Source: Carboxylicivirga marina
GTDB taxonomy: Bacteria > Bacteroidota > Bacteroidia > Bacteroidales > Marinilabiliaceae
Direction: 5' to 3'
Length of the DNA: 64,000 bases
NCBI RefSeq assembly: GCF_016612505.1
Contig: NZ_JAENRR010000003.1
Span: 1 to 64,000, forward strand
Below are positions 56,949 to 64,000 of the stretch, in pieces. The notes below the pieces were generated by a model. It had not been told where the DNA came from and made no database searches. It saw nothing but the letters and a program-made list of their open reading frames with translations. Positions within the stretch are counted from its first letter, which is position 1. Each line of letters opens with the position of its first letter. A program made the position numbers and the translations under genes.

Positions 56949-57034
56949 ACTTATTAAAATGTCTTTTTTTTGATTCGTTTGAAACGAATAAATGTATTAT
57001 TGAAAACAATAATTTTAAAATAATTGAAAAAATC

Positions 57035-59290
57035 ATGAAATCTATAAAACAGGCACTAAAAGCAGTTAGTTCTATCCTTTTTCTAAGTATAGTAGTGCAA
57101 TTGGCAAATGCGCAAACTGTTGAGCATCGTACCACCACTACAACTGTTTCTGAATTTAACAGTCGATTAAAACAATATGCACAGATTAACCCCGATAAAA
57201 CACACAAAGGAGTTATTGATGTAACCTGCCAACCATACAACGCCAAGGGCGATGGTATTAATGATGACACTCAGGCCATTCAGGATGCCATTGACGATGC
57301 CTACCCAAATAGTTTTATGGTATACCTGCCAGCCGGAAAAACCTTTTTAGTATCGAAACAGCTTAAATTGATAGCATCATTGGAAACGCGTCAATACGGA
57401 CATCAATTCATTGGGGCTGAAAAAGGTAAAAAACCGGTAATTCGCTTAAAAGATGGAAGCACAATTGATGACAATATATTGGTATTTTTTCAATTGAATA
57501 GTCCCACAAAAGGCAAAGCCCCGGCCAGTCATTATGGATTTACGTTTAGAAACATAAATGTTGATTTGGGAAACAATCCCGAAGCCATTGGTATTATGGC
57601 AGCAGGAGCGCAGCAATGTGTTCTTGAGAATACAAAAATATACGGAAAAGCATTTAAAGCAGGAATTAAAGATTTACCAGGCTCAGGCGGTGGTTGTGTG
57701 AATATACATATTGTGGGTGGCGATATTGGTATCGACCAGAATCAGCACCGTGCCAACCCTACCATTGAAGGCTTGATTCTTGAAGGACAAAAAGAATATG
57801 GTATAAAAATTAAAAATGTAAGAGGGCCATTGGTATTAGCCGGGTTTAAAATAACAGCGCCCCAAGATGCCTCTGCCAATTACAGAGCAATACATCTTAA
57901 TAATACTTATGGTGACATTAAGGAATCAGGAGCACTTCATCATGCTATTGCGGATATGTGTCTTACAGATGGAAGTATTGAAGTGCCGGGAGAAGGAGGT
58001 ATTGCCATCTCAAACGGCTCACAGGATGTAACCCTTGTGAATGTATACATAAAAGCCGACAAACTGATCGAGAGCGGCGTAACTACAGCTCCATACTCGT
58101 ATATCGCAGGGGATAATAGCAAGTGGAAGAAAATCACTAAATACATGTTTACCTCAAAATTGGATAAAGCATCGGTGGTAGTTAATGGGAAAGAGTTGAG
58201 CGACAGAACAAAGAATTATGAATATTCGGAAAAAGTAATCGACAAAGATCCAAAGGAAGACATTTACAGCAAACACTCGTATGGTGAAATGCCCGATTTT
58301 AACGACCCGAATATAGTGGATATTGTAGCATACGGAGCAACTCGTGCCAACGAAAATGCTGATGATAACGATGCCATTGCCATTCAGAAAGCACTTGACG
58401 ATGTTTCAAACCCAAAGAGCAAGAACTACGGTAAAACAGTTTTAATTCCTCGCGGTAATTTCGATTTGGGGCAAGCTCTTTTTGTAAAAAAAGGAACTAA
58501 ACTTATTGGTACAGCTAAAAGTAGTTCGAAACTGGTGGCAAAAACAGCATGGGACTATAAGGATGGAGCCATTATTAATACAGCCGACGATGCCGAAGGA
58601 AACATTATTCTCAGCGATTTTACAATCATGGGGCATCCTCGTATGTGCTATCTGCGTGTGCAAAGTGCAAATACAATAGTACGTGATATAGTTACCGAAG
58701 ATAAACGCCGATATGGCTGGCCACAAGCCGACAACTGGAAGAAAAACAAAAAGAAAGGCGCTGCATACATCGAATTCTGTAAAAATGCAGGAGGTAAGGT
58801 ATATCATATTTCAGCAGACCATATTGCGCTTGACGATCGTTACCGTTCCAATGTTCCTGTTTCTGGCTATCATATTGTAGATGTAAACAATACAACCAAT
58901 CCTCTAACATTCTACCAGCTTAGTGTTGAGCATCACCCGCACTCACCATCTATTATGATTAAAAATGCGAAGAATACCACAATATTTGGTATGAAATACG
59001 AAGGTCCGGCAGAGCATCTCAATATAGTTGATTCCGAAAATATACAAGTAATTGGAGGCTCGGGTAATTATTATATGGATAGAGAATACGACCGTGCAAT
59101 AGTTGTAATTAGCAACTCAAAAGATATTGTATTGCGCAATTTAACGCGTAAGAGCAAAAGTGGTAAACTGTTTAATAGAACTGTAAAAGATATTACTAAA
59201 TACTGGATTGTGGATTCAGAAACTAAAGTAACAGGCGATTATTCGGTTCTATGGTATGAAAATGGAGTTTTGGACAGGCCGAATCGGTGA
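57035..59290 (+). CDS. Double beta-helix (pectate-lyase-3-like) protein without sorting tail
   Basis: A 751-aa paralog of the upstream 845-aa protein: signal peptide (ending LANAQ) and the same two helix units (GDGINDDTQAIQDAIDDAY near 65; NADDNDAIAIQKALDDV near 450). It stops where the paralog enters the T9SS tail. High conservation between the paralogs is concentrated in NIHIVGGDIGI/GSGGG and the second half (PRMCYLRVQS, SVEHH, GNYYMDRE), a good place to look for catalytic residues. Without the tail it is probably periplasmic (inference). It may share a transcript with the sulfatase 259 bp downstream; a weak hairpin (AGTGTT/AACACT) lies in between. Confidence 0.75.
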   Translation: MKSIKQALKAVSSILFLSIVVQLANAQTVEHRTTTTTVSEFNSRLKQYAQINPDKTHKGVIDVTCQPYNAKGDGINDDTQAIQDAIDDAYPNSFMVYLPAGKTFLVSKQLKLIASLETRQYGHQFIGAEKGKKPVIRLKDGSTIDDNILVFFQLNSPTKGKAPASHYGFTFRNINVDLGNNPEAIGIMAAGAQQCVLENTKIYGKAFKAGIKDLPGSGGGCVNIHIVGGDIGIDQNQHRANPTIEGLILEGQKEYGIKIKNVRGPLVLAGFKITAPQDASANYRAIHLNNTYGDIKESGALHHAIADMCLTDGSIEVPGEGGIAISNGSQDVTLVNVYIKADKLIESGVTTAPYSYIAGDNSKWKKITKYMFTSKLDKASVVVNGKELSDRTKNYEYSEKVIDKDPKEDIYSKHSYGEMPDFNDPNIVDIVAYGATRANENADDNDAIAIQKALDDVSNPKSKNYGKTVLIPRGNFDLGQALFVKKGTKLIGTAKSSSKLVAKTAWDYKDGAIINTADDAEGNIILSDFTIMGHPRMCYLRVQSANTIVRDIVTEDKRRYGWPQADNWKKNKKKGAAYIEFCKNAGGKVYHISADHIALDDRYRSNVPVSGYHIVDVNNTTNPLTFYQLSVEHHPHSPSIMIKNAKNTTIFGMKYEGPAEHLNIVDSENIQVIGGSGNYYMDREYDRAIVVISNSKDIVLRNLTRKSKSGKLFNRTVKDITKYWIVDSETKVTGDYSVLWYENGVLDRPNR

Positions 59291-59549
59291 GGAATTATAA
59301 AGTAAAAAAATGATAAGCTTTGCAAAGGCTGGAATCGAGAGAGCATCGAGCCAGTGTTTTTCGGATTGAAGAACACTTCCAATGAATTATTAGGATGCTG
59401 AGAAGTAAATGTATTGAAGTTACTATTTAACCTTCCTAACAAGAAAAGCCACGATTGAAGGATAGTAAGTTTATAAAATAACTAATGACGAGTTGCTTAG
59501 TGTTTTATAAAGCATCAGTTGGCTATGATATGTATAATAAATTAAAGTA

Positions 59550-60971
59550 ATGAAAAAATTGAGTGTATTGAAAACGATTTATTTCAGCTTGGCTGTTTTG
59601 CTATTTTCCTGTAGCAGTAAAACTGGAAATAAGGATGGTGTTCAAAAGCCTGCTCAACCAAATATTGTTATTCTTTTGGCTGATGATATGGGCTATGGTG
59701 AATTAGGCTGTTACGGGCAGGAAGTCATCAAAACACCTAACATTGATAAAATGGCCAGTGAAGGCATGCGTTTTACACAATTTTATGCCGGAAGTTCTGT
59801 TTGTGCTCCTTCGAGAGGTGTATTAATGACGGGGATTCAGGTAGGGAAGTTAAATGTACGTGGTAATTATGGTCATGTTGAGGATGGAAACTGGGGGCGT
59901 GTGGCACTTAAAAAGTCAGAACTTACAATCGGCGAAATGCTGAAGGGTGCAGGTTACCAAACCGCTTTTATAGGAAAATGGCACTTAGGCATACCGCAGG
60001 ATGTAAACACATGGGCAGCCGGGCGCGGTTTTGATTATGCCATCCAGGAACAATGGGGTGAGAAGGCCGAGGGCGGAAAGTTTGAAGTGAACGACCATTG
60101 GATCAATGGTAGGGACAGCGTTATTCATTATGATTGGAAGCAGTATGATTGCAAGGATGTTTTCCGAACCAATCTGGCTATCGACTTTCTCGACAAAAAT
60201 CGTGATACGCAAAAACCTTTATTCCTGGTGATGTCGTATCGTACCCCGCACGCCCATGAACCGGATTTAAGGGAAGCAGAACGCTATAAGGAATTTGGCT
60301 GGCCTGAAATTGAGCGACGCCATGCCTCACGTATAAGCATGCTGGATGAGCAGGTTCAACGATTGCTTGATAAAATGGATGCAATGGGTGAATTGGATAA
60401 TACCCTGGTGATTTTCACCAGTGATAATGGTCCCCAAGCTGAAAAAAAACACAGCGATCTGTTCTTTAAAAGCTCCGGTGGGCTAAAAGGAAAAAAGAGA
60501 GATATGTACGAAGGAGGTGTTCGCGTACCAATGATAGCCTGGTGGAAAGGTAAAATTCAAGGAGGTACCACTTCTGATCATGCAGGGATTTTCTACGACA
60601 TCATGCCAACCCTGGCAGAAGCAGCAGGAATAGAAGCTCCTGAGCAAACAGATGGCATCTCTTTCTTACCCGAGTTAATGAATAAAACTCAAAAAGAACA
60701 CGAGCACCTATATTGGGAATTACAGGTAGGATCAACGCCAAATGGCTACAGGCAGGCTCTGCGCAAAGACCAATGGAAAGTGGTACGTTACAAGCAAAGT
60801 GGTAAGCCCGAACTCTATAATGTTGAGGAGGATTTGTATGAGGAGTCCGACCAGGCTCAGAAGCGTACTGAGTTGTTAATGGAAATGGATGACTTAATGA
60901 AGAGTCAGAGTGAGGCCAATTCACATTGGCCATTTTCGGGGAATAGGATGAAACGAACATGTAAATTTTAA
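59550..60971 (+). CDS. S1-family arylsulfatase-like sulfatase, lipoprotein
   Basis: A 473-aa sulfatase with lipoprotein signal (LLFSCSSK). Arylsulfatase A-type motifs: LLADDMGYGELGCYG, formylglycine motif CAPSR (Cys about 85), IGKWHLG, SDNGPQAEKK and GGLKGKKRDMYEGGVRVP. Its last codons (MKRTCKF and stop) lie inside intergenic repeat copy 4, so the natural C-terminus has probably been replaced by the repeat. Confidence 0.93.
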   Translation: MKKLSVLKTIYFSLAVLLFSCSSKTGNKDGVQKPAQPNIVILLADDMGYGELGCYGQEVIKTPNIDKMASEGMRFTQFYAGSSVCAPSRGVLMTGIQVGKLNVRGNYGHVEDGNWGRVALKKSELTIGEMLKGAGYQTAFIGKWHLGIPQDVNTWAAGRGFDYAIQEQWGEKAEGGKFEVNDHWINGRDSVIHYDWKQYDCKDVFRTNLAIDFLDKNRDTQKPLFLVMSYRTPHAHEPDLREAERYKEFGWPEIERRHASRISMLDEQVQRLLDKMDAMGELDNTLVIFTSDNGPQAEKKHSDLFFKSSGGLKGKKRDMYEGGVRVPMIAWWKGKIQGGTTSDHAGIFYDIMPTLAEAAGIEAPEQTDGISFLPELMNKTQKEHEHLYWELQVGSTPNGYRQALRKDQWKVVRYKQSGKPELYNVEEDLYEESDQAQKRTELLMEMDDLMKSQSEANSHWPFSGNRMKRTCKF

Positions 60972-61048
60972 TCTTAAAAATTACACACAGGGTAATGATT
61001 AAAATTTCTTGAGAGTTCCATGTGACAACTGAAAGAAAGTTTAAACAT
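60948..61048 (+). repeat. Intergenic repeat unit, copy 4 (101 bp), overlapping a sulfatase 3' end
   Basis: ATGAAACGAACATG at the left overlaps the sulfatase gene; inside are ACACACAGGGTAATGATT and GAGAGTTCCATGTG; it ends TTTAAACAT before copy 5. Confidence 0.72.
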
Positions 61049-61159
61049 ATGAAACGAGCTATGCGGATAGATTCTCACACAGGAGCATGATTAATTTTGG
61101 CGAGTTCCATCCCGAAAAATCGGGACAAGTAGTGGCAATAAAAAACAAAATATAATCAT
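61049..61159 (+). repeat. Intergenic repeat unit, copy 5 (111 bp), with an inserted hairpin
   Basis: ATGAAACGAGCTATG at the left, TCACACAGGAGCATGATT and GAGTTCCAT inside, ending TATAATCAT. Compared with copy 2 it carries about 22 extra bases in the CCATATGG site, including the perfect hairpin TCCCGA/TCGGGA (61110-61125). No gene start follows; ATGAAATAG stops at once. The rest of the gap up to the HTCS-type box holds only a weak AAACCT/AGGTTT hairpin (61198-61217). Confidence 0.72.
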
Positions 61160-61260
61160 ATGAAATAGGTGATGCTGACATACGAAATATGCATAAGAAA
61201 CCTATATAATAAGGTTTAGCATATGGATTTGAAGGGTAAATGATGGTCTGGTTTTTAAAC

Positions 61261-61325
61261 GGATAAATTTCTAAAAAAAGCGTACAATCCTTTCTGAATT
61301 TATACATCTATTACCCTTTTTTTGC
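61261..61325 (+). promoter_or_regulatory. HTCS-type box and promoter of susC (copy 5 of 5)
   Basis: GGATAAATTTCT (61261) and GTACAATCCTTTCTGAATT (61282) are 21 bp apart with an A-tract between. A weak -7 (TTTTTTGC) ends at 61325, in register with the other copies. The susC ATG is about 140 bp further on. Confidence 0.65.
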
Positions 61326-61465
61326 ACTTGTTAATTTGTCTTTTGGCATTCATTGTAATTAAGAAACCTATTATTATAATGGATGCCTATAGTAAAATAG
61401 AAACCTCAAAATTCAGTATAGAATTTTAAGAGAAAATATTTATTATCATTTCAAATCAGTTATTT

Positions 61466-64000
61466 ATGAAAAAAAATGTCAAAGGATTGTGGAGTACTAA
61501 GATCACGATAATGATCTTCTTATCTCTATTCATGAGCACAGCTATATTTGCTCAGCAAATTCCTATTACAGGTAAGGTAATACAAGCCGACGGGGAAACT
61601 CTTCCGGGTGTTTCGGTATTGATTAAAGGGACATCTCAAGGTACAATTACCGACATCGATGGTGTTTATCGTTTAAATGCCCCTTCCGATGCGACTCTTG
61701 TGTTTTCTTTTATAGGTTTTACTCCTCAGGAGGTAGCTGTAAATAAGAGAAATACTATTAATATAATACTGGAAACCGATGTTGTAAATTTGAATGAAGT
61801 TGTTGCTGTAGGTTATGGTACGGTACACAAAAAAGACCTTACAGGCTCCGTAACTTCAGTAAAAGTTAATGAAACAGCTGCTCAACAAAACATTACTGTA
61901 GATCAATTACTACAAGGTAGGGCAGCAGGTGTTCAGGTTACACAAAATGCCGGGGCCCCTGGTTCGGGTGTCACAGTAAAAATTAGAGGAGCCAGCAGTT
62001 TAAGAGGTAATAACGAGCCTTTATATGTTGTAGATGGTGTTATTATTGCTTCTGCCGGTGAAGATACGCAAAACCCTGAGGGTGGAAATAGCCTGCAAGA
62101 GGTTCAAAATGGACTAAATGGTATTAACCCAAGGGATATTGAGAGTATGCAGGTTTTAAAAGATGCTTCAGCAACGGCTATTTATGGTTCCCGAGGGGCT
62201 AATGGTGTTATTATCATTACCACTAAGAAAGGACGTAAAGGAAAGATGGCTGTTACGGGTTTTGCAAACACATCCGTTTCAGCAATTGATAAAAAAATTG
62301 ATGTCTTAAGTGCTATAGAGTATGCTCAATATAGAAATGAATCCAATAGCGTTCCTTTATACCATATAAGTGATGGTCAGGTATATCAGATTCTTAATAG
62401 TGACACGGATCCTGTAATAGCAGAGCAGGCACTAATTCAAAATCATTGGCAAGATGATATCTATAAGCAAGGTTTTTCAAAAAGCTTTGGTGGTTCTTTT
62501 AGTGGCGGTTCAGACACAGGCAACTTTTATGTTTCTGCAGGCTATAACGACCAGGGGGGTGTTGTTGAGAATTCAAGATTTCAATCAGGAAATTTAAGTA
62601 TCAACCTCACTCAGAATTTATCTGACAAATTAAAATTAGACACAAGAGTTAGTGGCTTTTACGCCAACGGCAGTTTTGCTCAAGATGGAAGTAGATCTGG
62701 AGGTGGCGGAAGCTTCATAAATAATATTCTTCGATATAACCCCTTAACAGGTGGTGTTGGACAAGATTTTAGTGACGATCAGATACAAACTGCCTCACCG
62801 CTTTCTTGGATTAATGATTTTGAAGACCTTACAGAAGAAAGCCGTTTTAGAGGTGCCCTTAGTCTTACTTATAAGTTTAACATTAAAGGTTTAAGCTATA
62901 AATTGCAGGCAGGAGGCGATATTCGTGACAAAGAGCGCAGACGCTTTTATGGGCCCACAACAAGCACTGGTAGAACTTCCAATGGACAATTATCTATATC
63001 CAAATTAAACACCAAGTCTTACCAAATCAATAACTTACTAAATTATAATCGAACTTTTAACAAAAAGCACAGGCTAAATGCCGTAGCAGGTGTAACTTAT
63101 GATGTTCGTGATGTTAGCAATACACTTTATCAAATTTCAGACTTCTCAACATTTTTGTTTGGAGCAGAAATACCTAATTATGGACAACTTGTAAACCGAC
63201 CTTATACAGAGATTCCAAAAAAAACCCAATTACTGTCCTATTTATCTCGTTTTAATTATACTTTCGATAATAAATACATTTTTACGGGTACGTATAGAAT
63301 TGATGGGTCTTCAAAATTCTCTAAAGAAAATAGGTACAGTGCCTTCCCATCATTTTCCTTTGCTTGGTTAAGTAGTAATGAAAACTTTTTAGAGAACTCA
63401 GAAATCCTAAATAACTTAAAATTAAGAGCTGGATGGGGTAAAACAGGAAACCAGGCCATTCAACCTTACCAAACATTTGCAAATTATAGCGACGTATTGT
63501 ACGGTAAATCTGGAAATGGAACAGAAATTGGTTTTGCACCTGTAAACATCGGAAATTCAGACCTAATTTGGGAAACAACAACACAGATTAACTTAGGTGT
63601 GGATTTCGGTTTATTTAATGATAGGATATTAGGTAATGTAGATTTGTATTCTAAACAAACAGATGATTTATTACAATTAGAAAAACTTCCAACATCCACA
63701 GGGTTTAGCCAATTATTAATTAACAGAGGAAGTGTTGAAACAAAAGGTTTGGAGTTAACGCTTAGTGGTGTTTTGGTCGATAAGAACGATTTTAATGTAG
63801 AGATTGGTGGTAATATCGCTTTTAATAGAAATAAAATTTTAAACTTGGGCATTCCTGAATCTGGGGTTTATATTGATGGCTCGCTACAACAACGTTCATT
63901 TTATATAGGAGATGAAATATCTACAGGTAAGTATTTCGGTGTTCCTGCCAATATTTTCATTGAGGGCGAGCAAGTAGGTTTATTTTACGGATTTAAAACA
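61466..64000 (+). CDS. SusC/RagA-family TonB-dependent outer-membrane receptor (3' end outside window)
   Basis: 845 codons are visible from ATG 61466 and the frame is open to the window end, so the gene is partial. Signal peptide ends IFAQQ; then a carboxypeptidase-D-like domain (about 30-115; GVSVLIKGTSQGTITDIDG), the SusC hallmark VVAVGYGTV, a plug domain (about 120-235; GAPGSGVTVKIRGASSLRG, YVVDGV, ATAIYGSRGANGVIIITTKKG) and the start of the 22-strand barrel. It would import oligosaccharides with a SusD-like lipoprotein, expected just downstream. Preceded by an HTCS-type box. Confidence 0.95.
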   Translation, partial: MKKNVKGLWSTKITIMIFLSLFMSTAIFAQQIPITGKVIQADGETLPGVSVLIKGTSQGTITDIDGVYRLNAPSDATLVFSFIGFTPQEVAVNKRNTINIILETDVVNLNEVVAVGYGTVHKKDLTGSVTSVKVNETAAQQNITVDQLLQGRAAGVQVTQNAGAPGSGVTVKIRGASSLRGNNEPLYVVDGVIIASAGEDTQNPEGGNSLQEVQNGLNGINPRDIESMQVLKDASATAIYGSRGANGVIIITTKKGRKGKMAVTGFANTSVSAIDKKIDVLSAIEYAQYRNESNSVPLYHISDGQVYQILNSDTDPVIAEQALIQNHWQDDIYKQGFSKSFGGSFSGGSDTGNFYVSAGYNDQGGVVENSRFQSGNLSINLTQNLSDKLKLDTRVSGFYANGSFAQDGSRSGGGGSFINNILRYNPLTGGVGQDFSDDQIQTASPLSWINDFEDLTEESRFRGALSLTYKFNIKGLSYKLQAGGDIRDKERRRFYGPTTSTGRTSNGQLSISKLNTKSYQINNLLNYNRTFNKKHRLNAVAGVTYDVRDVSNTLYQISDFSTFLFGAEIPNYGQLVNRPYTEIPKKTQLLSYLSRFNYTFDNKYIFTGTYRIDGSSKFSKENRYSAFPSFSFAWLSSNENFLENSEILNNLKLRAGWGKTGNQAIQPYQTFANYSDVLYGKSGNGTEIGFAPVNIGNSDLIWETTTQINLGVDFGLFNDRILGNVDLYSKQTDDLLQLEKLPTSTGFSQLLINRGSVETKGLELTLSGVLVDKNDFNVEIGGNIAFNRNKILNLGIPESGVYIDGSLQQRSFYIGDEISTGKYFGVPANIFIEGEQVGLFYGFKT

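Noticed and set aside
42352-61159. CRISPR array
   Set aside because: The repeat units are long, vary in length and sequence, lie far apart, have no regular spacers and no cas genes are present.
39725-61325. Extracytoplasmic sigma/anti-sigma control of the susC operon
   Set aside because: No ECF sigma or FecR-like gene is in the window, and the susC receptor lacks an obvious N-terminal signalling domain; the HTCS-type box is the better explanation.
63484-63852. Antisense 122-aa reading frame inside susC
   Set aside because: The plus-strand SusC frame is continuous through this region with clear family motifs.

Overview
The window is from a Bacteroidota genome, most likely a marine polysaccharide degrader (Marinilabiliales- or Flavobacteriia-like; the lineage is inferred). 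The support is an AT-rich genome with TAnnTTTG-type promoters, a SusC-type TonB receptor, a hybrid two-component system (HTCS), several type IX secretion (T9SS) C-terminal tails, and dense glycosidase and sulfatase gene sets. It reads as a large carbohydrate utilisation region with ten S1 sulfatases, three GH10, two GH105, GH43, GH28, GH3 and GH2 enzymes, plus a complete uronate-to-pyruvate pathway. No tRNA, rRNA, CRISPR array or intact insertion sequence was seen.

Layout. (1) 1-13.5 kb is a xylan-like module: an esterase, a Nudix-type regulator on the minus strand, then sulfatase-sulfatase-GH10-GPH symporter-cytoplasmic GH43-secreted CBM-like protein, a lone GH10, and a sulfatase-GH10 pair. 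(2) 13.5-14.2 kb is mostly noncoding with nested inverted repeats. (3) 14.2-25.2 kb is uronate catabolism: a LacI-type regulator and uxaC-uxaA-uxaB on the minus strand, and kdgK-kdgA-exuT-like-kduI-kduD on the plus strand. The two operons diverge from one symmetric promoter/operator. (4) 25.4-64 kb is the HTCS-controlled part: GH105, two CBM-like proteins, GH2, the HTCS gene, two sulfatases, then a ten-gene run (GH105, beta-propeller, GH3, two sulfatases, GH28, two sulfatases, beta-propeller with T9SS tail, double beta-helix with T9SS tail), a second double beta-helix gene, a sulfatase, and a susC gene cut by the window end.

How the parts fit. Sulfatases would desulfate the polymer. GH10s would release xylo-oligosaccharides for the GPH symporter and intracellular GH43. 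GH28 would release saturated galacturonate for UxaC/UxaB/UxaA. GH105s would release unsaturated uronate for KduI/KduD. All uronate flow meets at 2-keto-3-deoxygluconate and passes through KdgK and KdgA to pyruvate and glyceraldehyde-3-phosphate. A sulfated polysaccharide containing xylose and uronate is therefore the inferred substrate. No rhamnose or fucose genes are present, which argues against a plain ulvan or fucan locus.

The most interesting signals are: five copies of a 21-bp-spaced direct-repeat box at a fixed distance from a -7-like element, a likely HTCS operator; a perfect 14-bp palindrome set symmetrically between two divergent TATATTTG elements; a family of 90-111 bp intergenic repeats that supply start and stop codons to flanking enzyme genes; and beta-propeller and double beta-helix families that are candidates for the lyase the pathway needs but that I could not place in a known lyase family.
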